A stretch of DNA of 8,903 bases from HO2-45-28 sp964574495. GTDB taxonomy: Bacteria; Patescibacteriota; Minisyncoccia; HO2-45-28. Location of the stretch: positions 1 through 8,903 of the forward strand of contig CAZNNT010000026.1 of NCBI GenBank assembly GCA_964574495.1. Direction: 5' to 3'. The notes beneath the pieces were generated by a model that saw only the letters and a program-made list of their open reading frames with translations, did no database searches and was not told where the DNA came from. Numbering within the stretch: position 1 is the first letter of the stretch; each line of letters starts with the position of its first letter. Below are positions 1 through 5,651 of the stretch, piece by piece. Both the position numbers and the translations under genes were made by a program.

Positions 1-131
1 GACATCGTTTGGGCGAATTTTCTCCGACTAAAAAATTTACGAGGCACGGCGGAAAGATGCAGCGGGAATTGGAACAGAAAGCCGAGGCGGCCGCTTCCGA
101 ATCAGTCGCCGCCGCTAAACCGGCGAAATAA
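1..131 (+). CDS. rpsS: 30S ribosomal protein S19, C-terminal fragment
   Basis: This is the 3' end of a gene cut by the window start; the first full codon begins at base 3 and the TAA stop is at 129-131. The 42 visible codons begin HRLGEFSPTKKFTRHGG, the conserved C-terminal core of S19 (the GHKLGEF.PT..F..H segment). S19 binds 16S rRNA in the small-subunit head with S13. After that core there is a charged helix-like stretch and an Ala-rich, Lys-ended tail (about 20 residues) that is low in complexity and probably disordered. Such a tail is variable in this family. The gene sits directly before rplV with a 3-nt spacer, as in the standard S10 operon order. Identity is secure from motif and context; the N-terminal half is outside the window. 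Confidence 0.93.
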   Translation, partial: HRLGEFSPTKKFTRHGGKMQRELEQKAEAAASESVAAAKPAK

Positions 132-134
132 AAT

Positions 135-461
135 ATGAAAGCGCAATTAAATTATATCAGGATAGCTCCTAGAAAATTGCGGCTGGTAGCCGACACCGTG
201 CGCGGAAAAAGTTTAAAAGACGCTTCCGTCATTTTGAAGTTTTCTAAAAATAAGGGCGCCGGTCCGCTTTTGAAACTTTTATCTTCGGCTGAAGCAAACG
301 CCAAAAACAATTCGGGTGTTGGGCGCGAAAATTTGCGCATTTCCAAATTATTAGTTAACGAAGGGCCGGTTTTTAAACGCCATATGGCTCGCGCCCGAGG
401 GTCGGCTTCATTAATACGAAAAAAGACAAGCAAAGTAATCATAATTCTTTCGGAACATTAG
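135..461 (+). CDS. rplV: 50S ribosomal protein L22
   Basis: This gene encodes a 108-residue protein, close to the roughly 110 residues usual for L22. L22 binds 23S rRNA early in assembly, and its long beta-hairpin lines the nascent peptide exit tunnel. The sequence shows the family's N-terminal IRIAPRKLRLVADTVRGK block, the SAEANAKNN segment in the middle, and the C-terminal hairpin region with ARARGSAS followed by IRKKTS (about residues 84-100). The ATG is 3 nt after the rpsS stop and 12 nt ahead of rpsC, so it is part of the same transcript. No Shine-Dalgarno sequence is visible upstream (the spacer reads aaat). Nothing in the sequence is unusual for the family. Confidence 0.97.
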   Translation: MKAQLNYIRIAPRKLRLVADTVRGKSLKDASVILKFSKNKGAGPLLKLLSSAEANAKNNSGVGRENLRISKLLVNEGPVFKRHMARARGSASLIRKKTSKVIIILSEH

Positions 462-473
462 AATTTTAATTAT

Positions 474-1133
474 ATGACGCACCGAGTTCATCCATATTCA
501 TTTCGTCTGGGTCAAGTGCGCGACTGGCAGTCGCGCTGGTTTGATTTGCGTAATTACCGAAAATTTCTGCGCACCGATGTTAAACTGCGTTCTTGGCTGG
601 AGAAGCAGCTGGCCAAAATGTATGTTTCCAAAATAGAGATTGAAAGAACCCCGGCCGTTTTAAAAATAATAATCAGCACCTCCAGGCCCGGCCTTATTAT
701 CGGCCGTTCCGGCGCGGGAATAAATTTATTAAAAAAACAGATAGAAAATCTGTTTATAAAATATAATTTGTCGCGGCCCAGGGAACTTCAGCTGGCCATT
801 GAAGAAGTTAAAAATCCCGAGACGGATTCGGCTATAGTCGCTAAAATGGTGGCTGAAAGTTTGGAAAAACGCCTGCCTTTCAGAAGGGTTTTAAAGCAGA
901 TTTTAAGCAAAGTGTCGGCTCATAAAGAAGTGCTGGGAGTGAAAGTTGCTTTAGCCGGACGGCTTGACGGCGCGGAAATGAGCCGGCGGGAGTGGCTGAT
1001 GAAAGGCCGTATTCCTCTGCAAACCATCAGAGCCAACATTGATTTTGCCAGAACCCGGGCCCACCTGCCTTACGGAGATTTGGGAATAAAGGTCTGGATT
1101 TATAAGGGCGAGGTGTTCAAAGAAAATTCCTAA
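474..1133 (+). CDS. rpsC: 30S ribosomal protein S3
   Basis: This gene encodes a 219-residue S3, slightly shorter than the 233 residues of E. coli. S3 forms part of the mRNA entry channel in the small-subunit head, with S4 and S5. The N-terminus carries the typical THRVHPYSFRLG block. A type II KH RNA-binding domain follows, with its GxxG loop visible as GRSG at residues 77-80. The C-terminal domain has the conserved GRLDGAEMSRREW, KGRIPLQTIRANID and GIKVWIYKGE segments. Where many S3 proteins have TTYG, this one has LPYG, a small variation. The gene starts 12 nt after rplV in an AT-rich spacer without a Shine-Dalgarno sequence, and 28 nt separate it from rplP. Confidence 0.97.
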   Translation: MTHRVHPYSFRLGQVRDWQSRWFDLRNYRKFLRTDVKLRSWLEKQLAKMYVSKIEIERTPAVLKIIISTSRPGLIIGRSGAGINLLKKQIENLFIKYNLSRPRELQLAIEEVKNPETDSAIVAKMVAESLEKRLPFRRVLKQILSKVSAHKEVLGVKVALAGRLDGAEMSRREWLMKGRIPLQTIRANIDFARTRAHLPYGDLGIKVWIYKGEVFKENS

Positions 1134-1161
1134 TTTCTAATTCATCTAATTGACCTAAAAT

Positions 1162-1575
1162 ATGTTGTTTCCGAAAAAAGTAAAACATAGAAAATGGCAG
1201 CGCCTGCGCGGGAGCGAACTCGGGTTTAGTGATCGCGGGTCTGATGTTTCTTTCGGTTCATACGGACTTAAAGCCGTGGAGAGCGGTCAGGTGCCGGCTA
1301 AACAAATTGAGGCCGGACGCAAGGCCATTTCGCGCTATGTTCAAAAGGGCGGAAAAATGTGGATTAGGATATTTCCGGATCGTCCCAAGACCGAAAAGCC
1401 GCCGGAAGTCGGAATGGGCGCGGGCAAGGGCGATCCAACCGGATATTTCGCGCTGGTTCACGCGGGCAGAGTCATTTTTGAAATAGACGGTTTGAACGAA
1501 GAGGACGCGCATGAGGCATTGCGAAAAGCCGGCGCCAAAATAGGGCTGAAAACCAAATTTGTAAAAAGAAAATGA
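1162..1575 (+). CDS. rplP: 50S ribosomal protein L16
   Basis: This gene encodes a 137-residue protein, the standard length for L16. L16 sits near the A-site and central protuberance of the large subunit and helps position the acceptor arm of incoming tRNA. The start MLFPKKVKHRKWQR matches the family's M(L)xPKRxKYRKxxR opening. The segments SFGSYGLKA, QIEAGRKAISRYV and WIRIFPDRPKTEKP follow in the usual order, then MGAGKGDPTGYFALVHAGRVIFE, shared with the family's GxGKG core. The stop overlaps the rpmC start in an ATGA (1572-1575), which suggests translational coupling. The 28-nt spacer before it is AT-rich with no Shine-Dalgarno site and no visible promoter. Confidence 0.97.
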   Translation: MLFPKKVKHRKWQRLRGSELGFSDRGSDVSFGSYGLKAVESGQVPAKQIEAGRKAISRYVQKGGKMWIRIFPDRPKTEKPPEVGMGAGKGDPTGYFALVHAGRVIFEIDGLNEEDAHEALRKAGAKIGLKTKFVKRK

Positions 1576-1763
1576 AAACAAAAGACGTTTCCAAGAAAAA
1601 TAATAAGGCCGAACTTGAAAAGGAGCTTGGCGAAAATCGCGAAGCGCTGCGCAAATTTCGTTTCGCGGTTTCCCAATCAAAAATTAAAAACGTGAAAGAC
1701 GGTCGGGAGATAAGGCGAAACATCGCCAGGATTCTCACCCGCCTTAATCAACTGAAATCATGA
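1572..1763 (+). CDS. rpmC: 50S ribosomal protein L29
   Basis: This gene encodes a 63-residue protein, the usual size for L29, a small two-helix protein at the rim of the exit tunnel that helps form the docking site for trigger factor and SRP. The sequence is Lys/Arg/Glu-rich and helical throughout. The recognisable family core is the LRKFRFAVSQSKIKNVKDGREIRRNIARILT segment, read here as FRFAVSQ followed by REIRRNIARILT. It overlaps rplP by four bases at the front and rpsQ by four bases at the end, in ATGA arrangements. This chain of overlaps from L16 through L14 argues for coupled translation in fixed ratio. Short length makes sequence evidence weaker than for its neighbours, but the position between rplP and rpsQ is decisive. 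Confidence 0.94.
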   Translation: MKTKDVSKKNNKAELEKELGENREALRKFRFAVSQSKIKNVKDGREIRRNIARILTRLNQLKS

Positions 1764-2008
1764 ATAACCATAGCATAAAGCGTAAACAGCAATTAAAGGG
1801 CAGAATCGTTTCTTTGTCCCGCGAGGCGGCGGTGGTTGAGGTCTCGCGTTATATAAAGCACGCCAAGTACAAGAAATATTTCAGAAAATCCAAAAAATAC
1901 AGCGCGGCTTTTGAGGGCGCAGAACGCAAGGTCGGAGAAAGCGTGGTTATTGAGTCAAGCCGCCCTCTTTCCAAGACAAAGAAATGGGTTATAAAAAATA
2001 ATTTATGA
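1760..2008 (+). CDS. rpsQ: 30S ribosomal protein S17
   Basis: This gene encodes an 82-residue, basic protein, matching the usual 80-90 residues for S17. S17 is a primary binder of 16S rRNA in the 5' domain, with an OB-fold. The family signature is visible in order: LKGRIVS near residue 13, the VVEVSRYIKHAKYKKY segment in the middle (equivalent to VxVxRxxxHPxYxK), KKYSA, then GESVVIESSRPLSKTKKWV close to the C-terminus. The HP of the consensus reads HA here. Both ends overlap their neighbours by four bases in ATGA junctions (1760-1763 and 2005-2008). No Shine-Dalgarno sequence is seen, so reinitiation after rpmC is the likely route of translation. Confidence 0.96.
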   Translation: MNNHSIKRKQQLKGRIVSLSREAAVVEVSRYIKHAKYKKYFRKSKKYSAAFEGAERKVGESVVIESSRPLSKTKKWVIKNNL

Positions 2009-2370
2009 TTCAACCAAGATCAATGATTGAAGTGGCCGATAATTCCGGGGCAAAAATCCTGCAGTGCATTTTTGTTTTGGGAGGCACGAGGAAAAGATAC
2101 GCCCGAATAGGCGACATAATCGTGGCTTCCGTCAAAAAGGCGGAGCCGCGAAAGGTCGTGAAAAAAAAGGACATTGTGCGCGCGGTCATTGTCCGGCAGC
2201 ACAGTCCTTACCGCCGAAAAGACGGCTCATATTTGAGGTTTGACGATAACGCCGCGGTAATCGTTGACGGAAAAGAGCCCAAAGGCGGACGTATTTTCGG
2301 CCCGATACCCCGCGAATTGAGAGAATTGGGTTTTACTAAAATCATATCGTTAGCCCCGGAAGTTATTTAA
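2005..2370 (+). CDS. rplN: 50S ribosomal protein L14
   Basis: This gene encodes a 121-residue L14, the standard length. L14 is a beta-barrel protein at the subunit interface, contacting 16S rRNA in bridge B5/B8 with L19, and is the docking site for the silencing factor RsfS. Conserved blocks visible in order are MIQPRSMIEVADNSGAK, the YARIGDIIVASVKKA strand, VVKKKDIVRAVIVR, then DGSYLRFDDNAAVIV and the C-terminal RIFGPIPRELRE. All are textbook L14. The start overlaps the rpsQ stop (ATGA), and 8 nt separate its stop from rplX. Nothing looks degraded or unusual. Confidence 0.98.
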   Translation: MIQPRSMIEVADNSGAKILQCIFVLGGTRKRYARIGDIIVASVKKAEPRKVVKKKDIVRAVIVRQHSPYRRKDGSYLRFDDNAAVIVDGKEPKGGRIFGPIPRELRELGFTKIISLAPEVI

Positions 2371-2378
2371 TTTTTAAT

Positions 2379-2696
2379 ATGGCGATAAAAATAAAAAAGA
2401 ACGATTTGGTAAAAATATTAAGCGGAAAGGACGGCGGAAAATCCGGACGCGTTCTTAGCGTTTTATCCAAAGAAAACAGAGTGATTGTTGAGGGGATTAA
2501 TGTAAGAAAGCGGCACAAGCGTCCCCGCCGGCAAGGCGAGAAGGGCCAAATCGTTCAGGTTCCGAACTCCATTCACATATCAAATGTTTTATTGATTTGT
2601 CCGAAATGCAAAATGCCCCAGAGAACGAAGATGGTCGAGGGTGATCAAGGCAAAAAAAACAGGGCCTGCAGAAAATGCGGAGCCGAAATAAGTTAA
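2379..2696 (+). CDS. rplX: 50S ribosomal protein L24 with zinc ribbon
   Basis: This gene encodes a 105-residue L24, an early 23S rRNA assembly initiator that lies near the exit tunnel opening. The N-terminal KOW/SH3-like domain is clear: residues 5-34 contain KKNDLVKILSGKDGGKSGRV. It is followed by VIVEGINVRKRHKRP, a hallmark segment. The C-terminal third has Cys at 74, 77, 97 and 100 (CPKC and CRKC), a four-cysteine arrangement expected to bind zinc. Many bacterial L24 proteins carry such a ribbon, while E. coli L24 lacks it. Together with S14 in this window it is one of two predicted zinc-binding ribosomal proteins. The start has an AATATG context with no Shine-Dalgarno site; 7 nt follow before rplE. 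Confidence 0.97.
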   Translation: MAIKIKKNDLVKILSGKDGGKSGRVLSVLSKENRVIVEGINVRKRHKRPRRQGEKGQIVQVPNSIHISNVLLICPKCKMPQRTKMVEGDQGKKNRACRKCGAEIS

Positions 2697-2703
2697 TCTT
2701 AAT

Positions 2704-3198
2704 ATGAGCAATAAAAATCAAAATTTGAAAAATGTCATGTCAACGCCCCGTTTGGTGAAAATCGTGTTAAATACCGGAGTGGGACGCAAGAGCGAAGCAA
2801 AGGAACTAGAAGCCATTCAAAAACATTTTGAACTTATTTCCGGCCAAAAATGCGTTCCGGCCAAAGCGAAAAAGTCCATTGCCTCTTTTAAAACCAGGAA
2901 AGGAGCAACGGTGGGCTTGGTCTGCACTTTGCGCGGCAAAAGGATGCGCGATTTCTTATTTAAGCTGGTAAACGTGACGCTCGCGCGAATCCGAGATTTT
3001 CGCGGCATTGATTTGAAGTCCGTGGATCAGTCGGGGAATTTGACTATCGGCTTTAAAGAGCATATTGTATTTCCAGAAATCGCGGATGAAGATATAAAAA
3101 TACCCTTCGGTTTAGAGGTTACTTTGGTAACAGACGCCACATCGAAAGACGCGGCACTCGAGCTTTTTAAAGGACTTGGCGTGCCGTTCAAAAAATAA
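2704..3198 (+). CDS. rplE: 50S ribosomal protein L5, short N-terminus
   Basis: This gene encodes a 164-residue L5, about 15 shorter than the 179 of E. coli. L5 binds 5S rRNA in the central protuberance with L18 and contacts P-site tRNA and S13. Family segments are visible: TPRLVKIVLNTGVG at residues 14-27, SGQKCVPAKAKKSIASFKTRKG, VTLRGKRM-like TLRGKRMRDFLFKLVNVTLARIRDFRG split across the middle, NLTIGFKEHIVFPEI, and a C-terminal VTDATSKDAALELFKGLGVPF. The proline of the first strand is at residue 15, against roughly 29 in E. coli, so the shortening is in the N-terminal helix. An upstream start cannot repair it, because rplX ends only 7 nt before. No Shine-Dalgarno site is visible. Confidence 0.97.
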   Translation: MSNKNQNLKNVMSTPRLVKIVLNTGVGRKSEAKELEAIQKHFELISGQKCVPAKAKKSIASFKTRKGATVGLVCTLRGKRMRDFLFKLVNVTLARIRDFRGIDLKSVDQSGNLTIGFKEHIVFPEIADEDIKIPFGLEVTLVTDATSKDAALELFKGLGVPFKK

Positions 3199-3199
3199 T

Positions 3200-3385
3200 A
3201 TGGCTAAAAAATCAGTTATTGCCAGATCAAAAAAAACGCCTAAATTTAAGTCGCGGGTCGTGCGGCGCTGTTTTCGCTGCGGCAGAAAAAGGAGTTATAT
3301 GCGCCAATTTGATCTTTGCCGTATTTGTTTTAGGGAGTTGGCCAACGAAGGCCAGATACCAGGCATAAGAAAATCATCATGGTAA
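3200..3385 (+). CDS. rpsN: 30S ribosomal protein S14, zinc-binding type Z
   Basis: This gene encodes a 61-residue S14 of the short, zinc-binding type, as opposed to the 101-residue zinc-free form of E. coli. S14 is a late-assembling protein of the small-subunit head. Cys at 24, 27, 40 and 43 form CFRC and CRIC, a CxxC-x12-CxxC zinc site. The C-terminal IPGIRKSSW is the family's diagnostic end. An in-frame ATG exists 24 bases upstream at 3176, but it lies inside rplE and would add MACRSKNN, absent from the family. The start at 3200 gives MAKKS, typical of S14, and leaves a 1-nt gap after rplE. The last seven bases overlap the start of rpsH. Confidence 0.96.
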   Translation: MAKKSVIARSKKTPKFKSRVVRRCFRCGRKRSYMRQFDLCRICFRELANEGQIPGIRKSSW

Positions 3386-3774
3386 ACGACCCCGTCGCCG
3401 ATATGTTTAGCCGAATAAATAACGCCTCCAGAGCCGGAAAAGCGACCGTGCTTGTTCCGTATTCCAAATTGAAAATTGAAATAGCCAAACTCTTGGAAAA
3501 GCGCGGACTGGTCGGCGAAGTGGCAAAGCGCGGCAAAAAGAACCGCCGCAACATTGAATTGAAATTGTTTTATGATGAAGACGGGTCAAGCAGGATTGAA
3601 GAAATTAAGCGGGTTTCAAAACCGTCCCGCAGAATTTATAAGGGTTGGCGCGACCTAAGGCCGCTTAAGAGAGGCCTGGGTTTTTACATAATTTCAACTC
3701 CGGCCGGCCTGATTGACGACAAACAAGCCAAGCATTTAAAAGTCGGCGGAGAAATATTGGGCGAGGCGCGTTAA
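3379..3774 (+). CDS. rpsH: 30S ribosomal protein S8
   Basis: This gene encodes a 131-residue S8, the normal length. S8 is a central-domain 16S rRNA binder, and in E. coli it is also the translational repressor of the spc operon. The opening NDPVADMFSRINNASRA is the family's DPIADMLTRIRNA block. It continues with VPYSKLKIEIAKLL, RVSKPSRRIYKGWRDL, then the RNA-binding GLGFYIISTPAGLIDDKQAK and GGEILGEAR at the end. The last residues end in Arg, whereas many S8 proteins end in a hydrophobic or aromatic residue; this is a minor oddity. It overlaps rpsN by seven bases. Whether S8 autoregulates here cannot be judged, as no S8-binding mimic was identified. Confidence 0.97.
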   Translation: MVNDPVADMFSRINNASRAGKATVLVPYSKLKIEIAKLLEKRGLVGEVAKRGKKNRRNIELKLFYDEDGSSRIEEIKRVSKPSRRIYKGWRDLRPLKRGLGFYIISTPAGLIDDKQAKHLKVGGEILGEAR

Positions 3775-3799
3775 TCCGCTTTGTTATAATTATAATAAT

Positions 3800-4345
3800 A
3801 TGAGCCGTTTAGCTAAAAAGCCAATAATTATTCCCAAGGGCGTTTCAACGAAGTTTGAAAACGGCGAATTTATAATTAAGGGGCCCAAGGGCGAATTAAG
3901 CCGAAGGTTTCCGCGGGGTGTTGATTTTGATATTTCTGAAAGTGAAATTTACGTTAAACCCAAAGAGGTTACCAAAGAAACATCCGCTTTTTTAGGGACC
4001 TCGGTCAGGCATTTGCAGAACATGATTGAGGGCGTTACTAAGGGTTACGAAAAGAAAATGGAGCTGGAAGGCATCGGCTTCAGAGCGGAGGTTAAGGGGA
4101 GCGATCTCGTTTTAAACTTGGGTTTTTCCAATCCGGTAACCGTTCCGGCGCCAAAAGGAGTTTCTTTTTCAGTGGAAAAAAACAAAATTACCGTTTCCGG
4201 TCCGGATAAAGAAATAGTCGGCAATACGGCCGCGACAATCAGGCGTTATAAGAAACCTGAGCCGTACAAAGGCAAAGGCATCCGTTATTCGGGGGAAGTT
4301 ATAAAGCGCAAGGCCGGTAAAAAAGTGGTAACTTCCGGCGGATAA
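3800..4345 (+). CDS. rplF: 50S ribosomal protein L6
   Basis: This gene encodes a 181-residue L6, matching the usual 175-185. L6 binds 23S rRNA near the sarcin-ricin loop at the factor-binding site. It is made of two similar domains. The first shows KPIIIPKGVSTKFENGE and the IKGPKGELSR strand. The second contains MELEGIGFRAEVKG, LVLNLGFSNPV and, near residues 150-175, the signature EPYKGKGIRYSGEVIKRKAGK. A 25-nt AT-rich spacer precedes it, holding two TATAAT-like hexamers at 3785-3796 directly ahead of the ATG. No Shine-Dalgarno site is present. Otherwise the gene is ordinary. Confidence 0.97.
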   Translation: MSRLAKKPIIIPKGVSTKFENGEFIIKGPKGELSRRFPRGVDFDISESEIYVKPKEVTKETSAFLGTSVRHLQNMIEGVTKGYEKKMELEGIGFRAEVKGSDLVLNLGFSNPVTVPAPKGVSFSVEKNKITVSGPDKEIVGNTAATIRRYKKPEPYKGKGIRYSGEVIKRKAGKKVVTSGG

Positions 4346-4360
4346 AATAATTTATTGATT

Positions 4361-4714
4361 ATGTCTTTAAACATAAAAATTCAGAAGAAAATAAGGCGGC
4401 ATAAACGCGTAAGAAGCCGAATCCTCGGCCGGTCCGGAAATCCGCGCCTCTCGGTTTTCAGGGCTAATAAGCATATTTACGCCCAGATAATAGATGATGA
4501 AAAAGGCCGGACTTTGATTGGCCTTTCTGATGCGGCGTTGGAAAATAAGAAGGGCGATAAAAGCGCCAAGGCCCGCGCTTTGGGCCTGATGCTTGCCCAG
4601 CTCGCGAAAAGAAATAAAATTAAAAAAGTCGTTTTTGACCGCGGCGGTTATCGTTATCACGGCAGAATCCGGGCTTTGGCTGAAGGCGCGAGAGAAGGCG
4701 GGCTGGAATTTTAA
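4361..4714 (+). CDS. rplR: 50S ribosomal protein L18
   Basis: This gene encodes a 117-residue L18, exactly the length of the E. coli protein. L18 binds 5S rRNA together with L5 and L25 and anchors it to the large subunit. The basic N-terminus (KKIRRHKRVRSRI) leads to GNPRLSVFRANKHIYAQIID, the family core. The second half has VVFDRGGYRYHGRIRALAEGAREGGLEF, whose end matches the FDRxGxxYHGRVKALAxxARExGLxF signature. An in-frame TTG at 4355 could add two residues, but ATG at 4361 gives the family-length protein and is preferred. There is no Shine-Dalgarno site; a 15-nt spacer follows rplF. Confidence 0.96.
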   Translation: MSLNIKIQKKIRRHKRVRSRILGRSGNPRLSVFRANKHIYAQIIDDEKGRTLIGLSDAALENKKGDKSAKARALGLMLAQLAKRNKIKKVVFDRGGYRYHGRIRALAEGAREGGLEF

Positions 4715-4729
4715 TTTAATTTTAAAAAC

Positions 4730-5200
4730 ATGGCTGAAAAAAATATTTTTAAAAAACGGGAAAGAAAGGATTCGGAGTTTGACCAAAAACTTATTGATTT
4801 GCGTCGCGTGGCTCGCGTGGTGGCCGGCGGACGCCGTTTTAGCTTTAGATCAACCATGGTTATCGGCGATCGGCTTGGAAAAGTCGGAGTGGGCACGGCA
4901 AAGGGAGTGGACACAGCGACAGCCATTCAAAAGGCGGTGCGCCTCGCCGGAAAAAAAGCCATTAAAATAAATCTGACCAAAAATATGTCGATTGCCCATG
5001 ATGTTCGCGGAAAATTCGCGAGCGCCAAAGTCATAATAAGGCCGGCCGTGGAGGGGCATGGCTTGGTGGCCGGAAGTTCCGTGCGCATGGTTTTGGATTT
5101 AGCCGGCGTCAAAAACGCTTCGGCTAAGATTTTGTCGCATACCAAAAATAAGATTTCCAACGCCAGAGCGGCCATGGAAGCGCTTAAAAAACTCAAATAA
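4730..5200 (+). CDS. rpsE: 30S ribosomal protein S5
   Basis: This gene encodes a 156-residue S5 (E. coli has 167). S5 helps form the mRNA entry tunnel with S3 and S4 and influences decoding accuracy. The N-terminal double-stranded RNA-binding-like domain is visible as LRRVARVVAGGRRFSF at residues 24-39, followed by GDRLGKVGVGTAKGVDTATAI. The C-terminal domain includes GHGLVAGSSVRMVLDLAGV at 109-127; most S5 proteins read AGGAVR here, so SS is a local variation. The next gene would normally be rpmD for L30, but only 4 nt separate the stop from rplO. The start lies in an A-rich spacer without a Shine-Dalgarno site. Confidence 0.97.
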   Translation: MAEKNIFKKRERKDSEFDQKLIDLRRVARVVAGGRRFSFRSTMVIGDRLGKVGVGTAKGVDTATAIQKAVRLAGKKAIKINLTKNMSIAHDVRGKFASAKVIIRPAVEGHGLVAGSSVRMVLDLAGVKNASAKILSHTKNKISNARAAMEALKKLK

Positions 5201-5204
5201 AAAT

Positions 5205-5648
5205 ATGCAGCTTCATCATTTAAAACCAAAAACCCGTTTTAAAAAGAAAAAAAGAATAGGCCGCGGAGGTAAGCGCGGCACTTATTCCGGGCGCGGCATT
5301 AAGGGGCAAAAAGCCAGAGCGGGCCATAAAATGAGGCCCGAAATAAGAGATGTCATTAAAAAAATACCGAAACTGCGGGGATATCGCGCGAAATTCAGGC
5401 CGAAATTATCCAGGGAAATAAATTTAGAGGTGCTGGAGAAACACTTCAAGGATGGAGATAAAATCACCCCCCGAGAACTGGTTAGGCGGGGATTGGTTCA
5501 GCCCAGAAGCGGGAAATTGCCCGAAATAAAAATTTTGGGCTCGGGAGAAATAACTAAAAAACTTCTTGTTTCGGATTTTCAGGTCTCCGAAGGAGCGAAG
5601 AAAAAAATAGAAAAAGCCGGCGGCGCGATAGGGCGTCCGAAAATTTAA
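5205..5648 (+). CDS. rplO: 50S ribosomal protein L15
   Basis: This gene encodes a 147-residue L15, near the usual 144-150. L15 is a late-assembly 23S rRNA binder with a long, basic, extended N-terminus. That extension is seen as LKPKTRFKKKKRIGRGGKRG, then TYSGRGIKGQKARAG at residues 26-40; the usual GSGxGKTxGRGxKGQxxR block is altered to GKRGTYSGRGIKGQKAR. The C-terminal part holds VKILG-like EIKILGSGEITKKLLV and ends with KIEKAGGAIGRPKI, close to the family's AxxxIExAGG. The gene follows rpsE after 4 nt and precedes secY by 3 nt. No rpmD and no Shine-Dalgarno site were seen. Confidence 0.96.
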   Translation: MQLHHLKPKTRFKKKKRIGRGGKRGTYSGRGIKGQKARAGHKMRPEIRDVIKKIPKLRGYRAKFRPKLSREINLEVLEKHFKDGDKITPRELVRRGLVQPRSGKLPEIKILGSGEITKKLLVSDFQVSEGAKKKIEKAGGAIGRPKI

Positions 5649-5651
5649 AAT

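Noticed and set aside
152..442. 96-codon antisense frame within rplV, and similar long antisense frames elsewhere (for example 1258-1680, 4367-4786, 8467-8841)
   Set aside because: Each lies opposite a well supported gene, has no family resemblance or start signal, and is expected as a by-product of coding sequence.
3176..3199. Upstream ATG giving eight extra residues on S14
   Set aside because: It lies inside rplE, and the added residues are not part of the S14 family; ATG 3200 gives the normal 61-residue form.
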